Positions 53,508-62,549 of a DNA stretch of 64,000 bases are shown one piece after another. Source of the stretch: Roseburia sp. (GTDB lineage Bacteria > Bacillota > Clostridia > Lachnospirales > Lachnospiraceae); NCBI GenBank assembly GCA_017937095.1, contig JAGBEG010000008.1:1-64000 (forward strand), in the 5' to 3' direction. The notes under the pieces are model-generated. The model made no database searches. It saw nothing but the letters and a program-made list of their open reading frames with translations, and had not been told where the DNA came from. Every line of letters begins with the position of its first letter. The stretch's first letter is position 1. The position numbers and the translations under genes were made by a program.

Positions 53508-54287
53508 TTACTGGTGGGATTCCAAAAGGAACCAGCCCAGCCGTTCGGTTTCCTCCGACGCAAGACTGTTCTGCAGTGTGATCTTCCCCTTCTCTCCGGA
53601 CGGATTGCACAATCCGCACTCCTTTAACCTGCGCTGCGTCTCGCGCGCTGTCCCCTCGCCGCCGTCGAATACCAGCACTCTGCTTCCGAGCACCTTCTGG
53701 ATCATCCCGCGCACGAACGGATAATGCGTACAGCCTAAAACAACGCAGTCTACCGGCTTTTCCTTATAAGGCGCAAACAGCTCACGCAGAAACCGTTCAA
53801 GCTCTGCGCCGTCCAGTTCGCCCCGCTCTACAAATTCCACGAGCCCCGGACAGGGAAGCGGCAGAATGTCCGCCTCCGTCTCGAATTTCTGCATCAGCGC
53901 ATGGAATTTCTCCTCCCGAAGCGTCATCGGCGTCGCCATGACGAGCACGCGCGGGTATTCCCTTGCGTGAACTGCCGGCTTTAACGCCGGCTCGATGCCG
54001 ATGACCGGCATATCGGCATATTCCCTGCGAAGAATATTGATTGCCGCGCTCGTCGCCGTATTACACGCAACTACAAGCGCCTTTACGTTCTGTGAAACCA
54101 GATATTCCGCATCCGCGCAGGTGAGCTTCTGCACCTCCCCAAGCGTCTTCGTCCCATAGGGCGCATTCTTTGAATCTCCGAAAAATATATAATTCTCATT
54201 CGGCATCCGCGCCACCAGTTCACGCAGCACGCTGATTCCGCCGACACCGGAGTCGAATACGCCGATCGGACACTGTGTCTTATCCAT
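53508..54287 (-). CDS. murI: glutamate racemase
   Basis: A 259-residue enzyme making D-glutamate for peptidoglycan. The two catalytic cysteines are in VVACNTATSAA and VVLGCTHYPFV; the N terminus IGVFDSGVGGISVLRE and FFGDSKNAPYG are family marks. ATG at 54287 follows GGAGG by 5 bases. It lies 2 bases after sbcC on the same strand, so it may be read from the sbcD promoter. Confidence 0.96.
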   Translation of the reverse strand: MDKTQCPIGVFDSGVGGISVLRELVARMPNENYIFFGDSKNAPYGTKTLGEVQKLTCADAEYLVSQNVKALVVACNTATSAAINILRREYADMPVIGIEPALKPAVHAREYPRVLVMATPMTLREEKFHALMQKFETEADILPLPCPGLVEFVERGELDGAELERFLRELFAPYKEKPVDCVVLGCTHYPFVRGMIQKVLGSRVLVFDGGEGTARETQRRLKECGLCNPSGEKGKITLQNSLASEETERLGWFLLESHQ

Positions 54288-54301
54288 ATAAGCCTCCAAA
54301 T

Positions 54302-57196
54302 TTATTCCTCCCAGACCGCCGCACTTCCCCGCTCCGTGCGTGTGACAAGCAGTCTGTGCTCAATCTGTTCTTTTAATTCTGTGACATGCGAAATAATTCC
54401 CACCAGACGGTCGTCTCCCGCCAGCCCGGAAAGCACTTCAATCGCCTGCTTTCTCGAATGCGCGTCGAGCGAGCCGAAGCCCTCGTCGATGAACATCATG
54501 TCCAGATGTACCGCTCCCGCCTCGCGGATGGCGATATCCGACAGCCCGAGCGCCATCGCAAGCGCTGCGAGGAATGATTCCCCGCCGGAAAGCGTCTTGA
54601 TATCGCGCTCGCTGTCCGTGATGAGACTGTACACGGCAAGATCCAATCCTTCGTTGGACTTTTTGCCGCCCTGCCCGGTCTCCTTTAACTTTAGCATATA
54701 CTGATGTCCGCTCATCGTCAATAGCCGCTTGTTCGCCTCATGAATCACCCGGTTGAAATACTGTCTCTGGATATACGTCTCGAAATCGATCTTTGCAGAA
54801 CCGGGCAGCCTTCCGTCCGCCGTGCGGTAGAGACTCTTTATCACCTGATCCTGCTGCTTTAGCTTCTCCTTTTTCTCCAGATACGCCCGGCAGTTTTTAA
54901 GCACGGCAGCGTCCGTCTCATATGCCGTATGCAGCTTAAGAAGCGCATCACGAAGCGCTCCCTGCTCCTGTTCCACCTGCGCTGCCGCCGTCTCCCATTC
55001 TGCGGTATCCGTCTCTTCCTTGCCCTCGGTCGCCTTTTTAAGCGCCTCGAGCTGTCCCTGATTGTTCAAAGAACGTTTCTCAAAATCCTCGGATTCCCGC
55101 TCTAACACTTCCTTCTGCTGCTCTGTAAGAAGCGCGTCCCGGTACGCCGCCTCGTCCGAAAAGCCCGCCTGTCTGCGCGCTTCTTCAAAAGCTGCCGCCT
55201 CCCGTGTGCATTCCTCTGTAAGTTCCTTTGCCTTTCCGTCCTCCTGCGTCCGCTGCCCCTCGCACCTGTCAATTTCCTCCTTTAATCCGGCAAGCACCTT
55301 CTCTTTCTCACGGTAAGCTGTATTTCGCGCCTCTTCTCCGGCGTAGAGTGCTTCCAGTGCCTGCCTTGCCTCGCTTTCCGTCGGATAGGAAAGACCGCTG
55401 CGGATGCGTTCGCTCTCCTTCCCGCACTCCTGCCAGTCGCGGCGCAGATTTTCCAGTTCGACCTGCTCCGGGACATTCTCCTGCCTGCCCTGTGCGATTA
55501 AAAGCGTAAGCTCCTGTTCCTTCTGTTTCCATGTCTCGAACTCCTGCCGGGCGCGGTCTCTATCCTCCTCCGCCTGCTCGCGTTCTGCCTTTGCCGTATT
55601 GACGTCCGCTTCGCTTGCCGCGCCCTCTGCGGGCACGGCGGGATTCGGGTGTTCTGTGGAACCGCACACCGGACATGGCGTATGCTCCTCTAGCTGCTGT
55701 GCTAAAATTCCCGCCTGTTCCTTTAAGAAGCTCCTGTATGTCTCCTCATAACGCCTTGCGCTCTCTGAAGCTTCCTTTGTGCGCTTCTCCCATGAACTTC
55801 CCGCTCTGGCGCGGCGGTCCTTTGCCTGATCTAGCGCTTCGTTCCATGCGGCAAGCTGACGTTCCTGTTCCTTTTGCTTTTTGCGAAGCTCCGCTTCCTT
55901 CTCTGCGAAACGCTCTCCCGCCTGCCGTTCGCGCTCTGCTGCCGCGCTTAGCTGCTCATATGCGGGAAGGCTTTCCTTTAAGCGGTGTATCTGCTCCTTC
56001 GCCAGCTCCGACTCTCTCGTCTGCTGTTTCTGGAGCGCCTTAAGCTGTACTTCCTGTTCCTGATACGCGCTGCGCGCGTTCTCTATCCATGCGCCTAACG
56101 CCTGCACCGTCTCCTTCGACTGCGCAAGCGCGTCCTCCTTCTCCTTCAGACGGCTCTCCTGCTCCTGTACCTTACCCGCACGAAGCGCCGCCGCAAGCTG
56201 CTCCTTCCTTCGTGCCTGTGCAGGCGCTTCCTCGCAAAGCGCCGTCTTGATCTCCTCACATTTTCGCAAGTCTGCGAACAGGCGGTTTACCTCCTTTGCC
56301 CGGGTCAGAAGCTCCGTCAGCCGCTCCGCTTCCTTCTGCTTCTGTCTCTGCTTCTCTGCAAGACGTTCCTCCCAGCCGCGCATTTTCTCTACCATTTCCG
56401 CAAGCGGAAGCTCTGCAAGCTGCCCCTCCGAGAGCAGCGCATCTTCCTCCGAATGCGGCGCATCTTCCCCCGGAAGCTGTGAATCTTCCCCTGAAAGCAG
56501 AAAACCTTCCTCCGCCAAAAGTTCCAGGCACTCTGCCCCGGGCAGAAGAATCCTCGCCTGCTCCTGCTCCATCGCACGCTCATTCTCCGCAATTGCATCA
56601 TCCATGGCAAGCGAGCGCTGCCGCAGTTTCTCCTGAATCCGCCAGTAGCTTCCCGTCCGAAACAGCTTGGAGAAAATCATCTTGCGGTCATCCGACTTCG
56701 CATAGAGCAGCTTTAAGAAGTCACCCTGCGCAATCATGACAATCTGTGTGAACTGATCCTTTGTCAGTCCGACGATCTCCTCAATCTTCGCATCCGTTGC
56801 ACTCCGCTTCTCCGGAAATACGCTCCCGTCGGGAAGTACAAGCTCCACGCCCGCCGGAACCTTCTGTTCCTTTCTCTTACCGTTTTTTAGCTGCTTTGTA
56901 ATCCTGTATTCCGGGTTCCTTCGCACGCGGTAAGACGCATCCGCATAGGAAAAGGAAAATTCTACATATGTCTCGTCCGCGGGCTTAGCGTACTGACTGC
57001 GCATCATCGCTCCGTTTCGCTCTCCGCCGCTCGTCTGGTTATAAAGCGCATAGGTGATTGCGTCAAAAATCGTCGTCTTGCCCGCCCCGGTATCTCCGGT
57101 AATCAGGAACAAGCCGCCGCGCTGCTTTGTAAAATCGATCTCCGTCCTGCCTGCATAGGAGCCGAACGCGGACATCACAAGCTTTTCCGGTCTCAT
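54302..57196 (-). CDS. sbcC: exonuclease SbcC (Rad50-like ATPase)
   Basis: A 964-residue SMC-like ATPase that, with SbcD, processes hairpin and blocked DNA ends. P-loop GDTGAGKTTIFDAI near residue 34-47, two long coiled coils, the zinc-hook CPVCGSTEHPNPAVP (about 510), and the signature/Walker B block ALSGGESFLAALAMALGLSD. A 30-residue Glu/Ser/Gly repeat (GEDSQLPGEDAPHSEED, about 225-250) is an oddity in the first coiled coil. Its start overlaps sbcD stop (ATGA). Confidence 0.95.
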   Translation of the reverse strand: MRPEKLVMSAFGSYAGRTEIDFTKQRGGLFLITGDTGAGKTTIFDAITYALYNQTSGGERNGAMMRSQYAKPADETYVEFSFSYADASYRVRRNPEYRITKQLKNGKRKEQKVPAGVELVLPDGSVFPEKRSATDAKIEEIVGLTKDQFTQIVMIAQGDFLKLLYAKSDDRKMIFSKLFRTGSYWRIQEKLRQRSLAMDDAIAENERAMEQEQARILLPGAECLELLAEEGFLLSGEDSQLPGEDAPHSEEDALLSEGQLAELPLAEMVEKMRGWEERLAEKQRQKQKEAERLTELLTRAKEVNRLFADLRKCEEIKTALCEEAPAQARRKEQLAAALRAGKVQEQESRLKEKEDALAQSKETVQALGAWIENARSAYQEQEVQLKALQKQQTRESELAKEQIHRLKESLPAYEQLSAAAERERQAGERFAEKEAELRKKQKEQERQLAAWNEALDQAKDRRARAGSSWEKRTKEASESARRYEETYRSFLKEQAGILAQQLEEHTPCPVCGSTEHPNPAVPAEGAASEADVNTAKAEREQAEEDRDRARQEFETWKQKEQELTLLIAQGRQENVPEQVELENLRRDWQECGKESERIRSGLSYPTESEARQALEALYAGEEARNTAYREKEKVLAGLKEEIDRCEGQRTQEDGKAKELTEECTREAAAFEEARRQAGFSDEAAYRDALLTEQQKEVLERESEDFEKRSLNNQGQLEALKKATEGKEETDTAEWETAAAQVEQEQGALRDALLKLHTAYETDAAVLKNCRAYLEKKEKLKQQDQVIKSLYRTADGRLPGSAKIDFETYIQRQYFNRVIHEANKRLLTMSGHQYMLKLKETGQGGKKSNEGLDLAVYSLITDSERDIKTLSGGESFLAALAMALGLSDIAIREAGAVHLDMMFIDEGFGSLDAHSRKQAIEVLSGLAGDDRLVGIISHVTELKEQIEHRLLVTRTERGSAAVWEE

Positions 57197-58350
57197 GCCT
57201 CTTCCTCCCCTTCCTGCGCGATTACCTGACGCATCATCGCCTCCTCCTGCTCCGTCATTTCCCGCCCGTTCATTTCAGCGAAAAACTTTCCGAACGCCTC
57301 ATATGGATCGATTTCCACAAGCTCCTCCCCGGAAAATTCTGCCAGCTTTCTCGTGCGTGCATTGTCGATCCTGATCTCAAGGATATGGTCAAAACGCTCC
57401 TCCAACTGCTCCTTCGGCTGATACGCCTCGACATCATCCGTCAGCGTAATGCTCACAAAATCGTGGCAGACCTCTTCGCCCGCAGCGTCTAAGATTTCCC
57501 GCAGCGTTCCGGTAAGCTTTCTCACTCGCCGCATCGGCCGCAGTGAGCGCTCCCGCACAAGCGGCTTCTCCCCCTTTTTGCCAAGCTCCACTACCGTAAC
57601 GCTCTTCTCATCCCCTGCCTCGCTCACCGAGTACTGCAGCGGCGTTCCGCAATAGCGGTACATCTCGCCGCCGATCTGCTGCGTCTTATGGATATGACCG
57701 AGCGCCGCGTAATCGAAGGGCGCCAGTACAGACACATCCACATTCTCGATTCCGCCGACATAATGCACCTCGGAATCGCTGACCTGCGGCTCCTTTTTGC
57801 CTGCCGTGTAGAACTGGTGGCTCAGCAGGACATTGCGCCTTTTGGTGTCAATTTCCTCTCTGGCAAGCAGCGACCGGACCGCCATATCATAGCCCGTTAT
57901 CTCCTCTGCAAAAAGCTGCCGGACGTAGCCGGGCTTTACAAATGGCAGCAGATAGAAATCGACCGGACCGTAGCCGTCAGAAAGCGTCACCCGCAGAATC
58001 CGCTCTCCCTCCCGCATCGGAGGCGTCCCCGCGATATACACCTTATGCTTTGACAAAATGTCGCTTGCAAAGTCAAGCCTTCTTGCGCTGTCGTGATTTC
58101 CGGCAATGATAAGTACCGCAGGCTGCGGCTCCATGGCGCAAAGCTCTGTCAGAAATTCATCAAAAATTGAGACAGCCTCCGCCGACGGCACGGGCCCGTC
58201 ATAAATATCTCCCGCAATGAGCACGGCGTCCGGCTGTTCCTCCTTCGCAAGCGCCGCAATCTGTGCAAAGATATCGCGCTGCTCTGCCCCGAGATTGTAG
58301 CGATGAAGCTGCTTTCCAATATGAAGATCCGATAAATGAAATAATTTCAC
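57193..58350 (-). CDS. sbcD: exonuclease SbcD (Mre11-like)
   Basis: A 385-residue manganese nuclease. Metal motifs in order: FHLSDLHIGKQL (residues about 4-15), VLIAGDIYDG, LIIAGNHDSARRL, and GHIHKTQQ later. Forms the SbcCD complex with the overlapping sbcC. The start is GTG at 58350, because GGGAGG lies 7 bases upstream and the protein then begins KLFHLSDLH as in other SbcD; a longer frame to 58398 has no ribosome site. Confidence 0.95.
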   Translation of the reverse strand: MKLFHLSDLHIGKQLHRYNLGAEQRDIFAQIAALAKEEQPDAVLIAGDIYDGPVPSAEAVSIFDEFLTELCAMEPQPAVLIIAGNHDSARRLDFASDILSKHKVYIAGTPPMREGERILRVTLSDGYGPVDFYLLPFVKPGYVRQLFAEEITGYDMAVRSLLAREEIDTKRRNVLLSHQFYTAGKKEPQVSDSEVHYVGGIENVDVSVLAPFDYAALGHIHKTQQIGGEMYRYCGTPLQYSVSEAGDEKSVTVVELGKKGEKPLVRERSLRPMRRVRKLTGTLREILDAAGEEVCHDFVSITLTDDVEAYQPKEQLEERFDHILEIRIDNARTRKLAEFSGEELVEIDPYEAFGKFFAEMNGREMTEQEEAMMRQVIAQEGEEEA

Positions 58351-58444
58351 GATATTTCCTCCCGAAAAAGAGTTTTCCCGTTTTTGGAGCCGGTCCATAC
58401 GGTAACGCAGGCTCTTCCATATATTTTACTACAAGACAAAATAG

Positions 58445-58473
58445 TTTTCATCTGCCGCTATTCATGTTATAAT
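58445..58473 (+). promoter_or_regulatory. promoter of the zinc-ribbon/HTH gene
   Basis: TTTTCA (58445-58450), 17-bp spacer, TATAAT (58468-58473). Confidence 0.65.
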
Positions 58474-58514
58474 AATTTAAAGTTAGTTTTGGTAGATACT
58501 GGAGGTGACATCAA

Positions 58515-58922
58515 ATGGAACAGCAACAGGCTTTATTCGGCAACTACAAATATTGTGAAGAATGCAGGAAACCTCTGCCTTTAACCTACAGTGCAGCGCT
58601 CTGCCCAAGCTGTACCGAGCAAAAGCTCTTCCGCGAGGTAAAGGAGTATATCCGGACAAACGACGTCACAGAGTACGACGTTGCTGAACACTTTAACATT
58701 CCCCGCCAGCGCGTAAAGCAGTGGATCAGAGAGGGGCGGATTGAATATAAGGACAATCACCTGAATACCATCAGTATGCACTGCGTCAAGTGCGGCGCAC
58801 CGATCACATTCGGCACGCTATGCACCAAATGCCTGCGCCTGCAGGGTTCCGCCGGATATTCCGCCGGTCCCGGCAAGGCCGAGGACAGCCGTATGCGCTA
58901 TCTGGACGATCCTAAGAAATAA
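58515..58922 (+). CDS. TIGR03826-like zinc-ribbon and HTH protein
   Basis: A 135-residue protein: N-terminal zinc ribbon (YCEECRKPLPLTYSAALCPSC, split by a loop, residues 14-34), a helix-turn-helix region (about 50-85; DVTEYDVAEHFNIPRQRVKQWIREGRIEY), and a second zinc ribbon (CVKC and CTKC). It resembles the TIGR03826/YvyF family found in flagellar operons, although no flagellar gene is nearby. Ribosome site TGGAGGTGA. Monocistronic. Confidence 0.75.
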   Translation: MEQQQALFGNYKYCEECRKPLPLTYSAALCPSCTEQKLFREVKEYIRTNDVTEYDVAEHFNIPRQRVKQWIREGRIEYKDNHLNTISMHCVKCGAPITFGTLCTKCLRLQGSAGYSAGPGKAEDSRMRYLDDPKK

Positions 58923-58938
58923 TTCTGTCTATAAAAAG

Positions 58939-58974
58939 TGCCTGTGGTTCGGTTTGAAAGCCGGATCACAGGCA
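58939..58974. terminator. bidirectional terminator
   Basis: TGCCTGTG/CACAGGCA outer stem with an inner GGTT/AGCC-type stem; on the minus strand CTTTTTA follows. Confidence 0.82.
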
Positions 58975-58986
58975 TTTGTTTCTTAT

Positions 58987-59481
58987 TTACTTAATGACCA
59001 TACGCGGATACTTTACCATGACCTCATCGAGCATGTCCTCGTCCGGCTCAAACTCATAACGGTTGATGCCCTTCTCTCCCTTGAAGATAAGCTCGTAAAT
59101 CTTCGCGCCGGCTTCTCCCGATGTGAGATCCTTATACGGAAGATTCTTGTCGTTCTCGTATTTGTAAACGCTGCGTTCTCCCTTCGGCGCAATCGTAAGC
59201 ACATCCTCCATGGAAACTCTGCCAAGCCCTTTTCTCTTGCGCTTCGCCTTGATCTTTGCAAAACGAAATTCCCCGTCATAATATGTATATTCATATTCAA
59301 TATCCGAGCGGAACGCCTGAAAATACCATAGAACCGCAAAAATAACCGCAGGAATCAGGAAGATGACCGGCACAAATATCGCCAGCACAAACGACACGCA
59401 CGCCAGTACGAACCACAGCATATTCAGAACCTTCTTCAACGTCGATCTCTTTCTCGGAACAATTACTAATTTTTCATGCAT
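58987..59481 (-). CDS. membrane protein of unknown function
   Basis: A 164-residue protein. Basic N terminus (VPRKRSTLKK), a hydrophobic stretch from about 20 to 57 that forms two membrane helices, then a charged cytoplasmic domain with YEYTYYDGEF, KAKRKRKGLGRVSMEDVL and the C-terminal LIFKGEKGINRYEFEPDEDMLDEVM. The pattern of beta strands after the helices resembles the PH-like domains of several small Clostridial proteins. I do not recognise the family. AGAGGTCTGTG precedes the ATG at 59481. Confidence 0.7.
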   Translation of the reverse strand: MHEKLVIVPRKRSTLKKVLNMLWFVLACVSFVLAIFVPVIFLIPAVIFAVLWYFQAFRSDIEYEYTYYDGEFRFAKIKAKRKRKGLGRVSMEDVLTIAPKGERSVYKYENDKNLPYKDLTSGEAGAKIYELIFKGEKGINRYEFEPDEDMLDEVMVKYPRMVIK

Positions 59482-59623
59482 CACAGACCTCTTTCCGCGC
59501 ACGGTTGCCGCGCGCTCGTTCGTGGATCAATCCACCGTCCTTTTATTTTATCATGTATCTTTTTCGCAGAAAAGCCCTTTTGGATATTTTTCCAAATTTT
59601 TAGAATGTTTAAAAAGTTTTATC

Positions 59624-59652
59624 TTGACATTACGGGTCCCTTCATGTAAAAT
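59624..59652 (+). promoter_or_regulatory. promoter of the tRNA-Phe/tRNA-Gly operon
   Basis: TTGACA (59624-59629), 17-bp spacer, TAAAAT (59647-59652), 15 bases before tRNA-Phe. Confidence 0.9.
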
Positions 59653-59667
59653 AAATTTCTGTGAGAC

Positions 59668-59740
<73 letters not shown>

Positions 59741-59751
59741 TTCTTACTTCT

Positions 59752-59822
59752 GCGGGTGTAGTTCAATGGTAGAACACCAGCCTTCCAAGCTGGATACGTG
59801 GGTTCGATTCCCATCACCCGCT
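59752..59822 (+). tRNA. tRNA-Gly (TCC)
   Basis: 71 bases: acceptor GCGGGTG/CACCCGC, D arm AGTTCAATGGTAGAAC, anticodon loop CTTCCAA (anticodon TCC), T arm GGGTTCGATTCCC, discriminator T. CCA is not encoded. A T-rich stretch follows without a clear hairpin. Confidence 0.96.
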
Positions 59823-59928
59823 CTTTTCATGTCTGAGATTTTATGTTTTTTTCATTCTTTTTCCCTTTTTTCCAGCTTTTATCTGTGTTATCCTTAGTAA
59901 TAGTTTATAAGAAACAGGGGTATCTACT

Positions 59929-60579
59929 ATGGAAAAGAAAACAGATTTTAAAGCACTCTCGAACAAAGCAAAAGCACAGTATATCTGGGACTATTATAAG
60001 TGGCCGATCGTTCTGACTGTCGCCATCGTCTCTTTTGTCGTCTATATGATTTATCACTATGTAACTTACCGCGAACCGTTCTTAAATGTCATCATGATCA
60101 ACTGCAACGATTCCATCTCTGCAACCGCCGACGGCTTCGATGAATTTCTGACGGAATACGGGTATGACCCGAAGGAATCACCTGTTTCGCTCTCCTCATC
60201 CCTTCATTTCTCCGAGGGCGAATATTCCATGTCCTACAATGACTATCAGGTGCTCACAATGATGATCGCGGCAGGCGATCAGGATCTCTTTTTCGGAACC
60301 GGGAACGTCTTTACGGATTATGCAGAGCAGGGCGCATTAATTGACCTCTCGACCGTCCTTCCGGCAGAGCTGCTGGAACAATATCAGGATTCCCTGCTCT
60401 ACTCGACGGACGGCGGAGAGGCCGATTCCTACCCATGTGCAATTGAAATTACCGACAATGCATGGTTAAAAAAGAACAACTATTACGATACCTGCTATTT
60501 CGGTATTTTTTATCAGAACCATAACTTAGAGGCATCGGTGCAGTTTGCCGAATTTCTGCTTGGCTATGATTCCAAATAA
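59929..60579 (+). CDS. single-helix membrane protein of unknown function
   Basis: A 216-residue protein with a basic N terminus (KALSNKAKAQYIWDYYKW), one membrane helix (about 27-49) and an extracellular or exported domain of about 165 residues (NVIMINCNDSISATADGF, DQDLFFGTGNVFTDYAEQGALIDL). The last part resembles the hinge region of solute-binding proteins, which is only a pattern. I do not recognise the family. AGGGG before ATG. It lies after the tRNAs and converges with the GH13 gene. Confidence 0.7.
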   Translation: MEKKTDFKALSNKAKAQYIWDYYKWPIVLTVAIVSFVVYMIYHYVTYREPFLNVIMINCNDSISATADGFDEFLTEYGYDPKESPVSLSSSLHFSEGEYSMSYNDYQVLTMMIAAGDQDLFFGTGNVFTDYAEQGALIDLSTVLPAELLEQYQDSLLYSTDGGEADSYPCAIEITDNAWLKKNNYYDTCYFGIFYQNHNLEASVQFAEFLLGYDSK

Positions 60580-60604
60580 GCGTTTCCCCGCCCGGCAGTC
60601 CTTT

Positions 60605-62365
60605 CTATTGCAGCACAACCACCGAATACTGCGGCAGCGTGAGCGTACCGTCCGTAAGAACGGGTGCTTCTGCCGTCGTAAGCAGCGCTCCGCAGATTTC
60701 CGTTGCGCCCATCTGTGACAGATCGACTTCTTTCGTCTCCTCTGACAGATTTATGACCAGCACAACCTCTTCATCCATATACGCTTTGGTGATGACGCAG
60801 ACAGATGCATCCGAAAGGCTTTCTTCGTAAGTTACCGTTCCATGCGTGATCGCCGGATAGCTGTTGCGGAGCTTTATAGCCTCCTTTACGAACGAATAGA
60901 TCGAATCGCCGTCCTCCTGCTGCTCTGCGAGGCTGTCATATTTCATCTTAATATCATCCATATCCGCCGGACCTTTGCACATCCCCGCCGTACCTTCGTC
61001 CATCGACCAGTACATCGGCGCGCGCTTATTCTCATCCTTGCCGGAGCCCTTCATGCCAAGCTCTTCGCCGTAATAGAGGAAGCTGCTTCCAGACATCAGA
61101 AGGTTTAACGCCTGTCCGATTTTCGTCTGATTCTCACTGTAATCCCCCGAATAATATCCCGCGCTTCTTCCCATATCGTGATTGGTGTAGAACGGCGCGT
61201 CAATATAGCTGTCACTGTAAGGTGCAATCGTCTCCTGCAGATTTACAAGCGCTTTGCCGTAAGCAGCAGCTCCGCTGGAGCCTTTCACCGCACTGGCGAT
61301 GATACCGTCCTTATCCGCAAACGCGAAATCAAAACAACTGTCAATTCCACTCTCGTAATACTGCGCGTACGTCGGCAGATCGTTCCAGACCTCCGCCACG
61401 ATGTACGCATCGTCCTTTTTCTCCTTTACCATGGTATTAAACCAGGACAAAATCTCAACATTGCCTTCAATGTTTCCCGACTCGTACTCCTTCGCCGCAT
61501 CCAGACGGAACCCGTCCACGCCCTTATCCAGCCAGAAATCTACAATCCCCGCAAATTCCTCGCGAACCGCCTCGCTGTCCAAGTTAAGATCAGGCATCTC
61601 GCTCCAGAACTGGGCTTCATAGTACCAGTCTGTACCGTCAAGTTCACAGTAGCCGCCCCCGTTCTCCCTTGAAAAATGATAATAGTCCACATACGGGCAT
61701 TCCGCTGCGTCCGGCTCCGCCCCCTCGGGCAGATTCCTTAAGTATTCCGCTGCCGTTTGAAACCACTCGTGCTGTGTGGACGAATGATTCATGACAAGGT
61801 CGATGATGACATGGATTCCCCGCTCGTGACACGCCTCCACAAATGCGTCAAAATCCTCCATCGTACCGTATTCGCTGTCGATCGCGCAGTAATCTGTCAC
61901 ATCATACTTGTGATAGGTCGTCGACGGCATGACAGGCATCAGCCAGATTCCGTCGCAGCCAAGGTCTGTATCTGTCGCCGGATCGCCGTCATTGATGTAA
62001 TCCAGCTTTTCTGTCAGACCCGCCAGATCTCCGATTCCGTCTCCGTCGCCGTCATAAAAGCTGTAGACGAACACCTCATACCATGTACGGTAGTTATCCT
62101 GCGATATCTGGGGCTGCGCCGTATTGAACTCCTGCATCACAGACAGCGCGGTCGCCCCCGCTGCAGCTTCGTCCTGCGCTGTTTCTTCTCCTGCCTTCTC
62201 CGTTCCCCCGGAAGCTGCGCCGGCAGCAGCTCCCGCCGCGTTTTCCGTGCCTGCGGGCGCTTCCTCTCCTGCGTCCGCCGTCCCGCACGCCGTACTTCCA
62301 AGAAGCATTGCGCCGCACAGCAGCAATGCAAGGCTTCGTTTTACATTCTTTCCATTCTCCTTCAC
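60605..62365 (-). CDS. GH13 alpha-amylase-type lipoprotein
   Basis: A 586-residue exported glycoside hydrolase. Signal peptide with lipobox-like LLGSTAC, an Ala/Gly/Glu-rich linker (residues about 35-70), then the TIM barrel with all four GH13 regions: DLVMNHSST (I), DGFRLDAAKEYE (II, nucleophile Asp), YIVAEVWND (III, acid Glu) and YTNHDMGRS (IV). It should cut alpha-1,4-glucans or malto-oligosaccharides at the cell surface. The GTG start at 62365 follows GAGAGGGAAG; an ATG 11 codons earlier is a less supported option. Confidence 0.88.
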   Translation of the reverse strand: MKENGKNVKRSLALLLCGAMLLGSTACGTADAGEEAPAGTENAAGAAAGAASGGTEKAGEETAQDEAAAGATALSVMQEFNTAQPQISQDNYRTWYEVFVYSFYDGDGDGIGDLAGLTEKLDYINDGDPATDTDLGCDGIWLMPVMPSTTYHKYDVTDYCAIDSEYGTMEDFDAFVEACHERGIHVIIDLVMNHSSTQHEWFQTAAEYLRNLPEGAEPDAAECPYVDYYHFSRENGGGYCELDGTDWYYEAQFWSEMPDLNLDSEAVREEFAGIVDFWLDKGVDGFRLDAAKEYESGNIEGNVEILSWFNTMVKEKKDDAYIVAEVWNDLPTYAQYYESGIDSCFDFAFADKDGIIASAVKGSSGAAAYGKALVNLQETIAPYSDSYIDAPFYTNHDMGRSAGYYSGDYSENQTKIGQALNLLMSGSSFLYYGEELGMKGSGKDENKRAPMYWSMDEGTAGMCKGPADMDDIKMKYDSLAEQQEDGDSIYSFVKEAIKLRNSYPAITHGTVTYEESLSDASVCVITKAYMDEEVVLVINLSEETKEVDLSQMGATEICGALLTTAEAPVLTDGTLTLPQYSVVVLQ

Positions 62366-62391
62366 GTATCTTCCCTCTCTTTCATAGTCAT

Positions 62392-62486
62392 CGCTCATTT
62401 TATCATGTGCAAAGACGGCACATGATCGGCATTCGCCGTTCATCAATCCTGCAAGCAGGTTGACTCTCTTGCGCTCATTTTATCAT
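62392..62486. repeat. 15-bp direct repeat before the GH13 gene
   Basis: CGCTCATTTTATCAT occurs at 62392-62406 and 62472-62486, 80 bases apart. The right copy overlaps the -10 box of the GH13 promoter. Confidence 0.75.
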
Positions 62487-62510
62487 ACATGAAATTTGAT
62501 TTTTTCTCAA
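62482..62510 (-). promoter_or_regulatory. promoter of the GH13 gene
   Basis: TTGAGA (62505-62510), 17-bp spacer, TATGAT (62482-62487), on the minus strand. Confidence 0.75.
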
Positions 62511-62549
62511 CCTTGTCTTGCCTGTGCGTTCTTTCCTGCAATCCGTTGC

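Noticed and set aside
53350..53724. 124-residue plus-strand frame between the ymaF-like gene and murI
   Set aside because: It lies antisense to the structured RNA and enters murI in reverse; no ribosome site.
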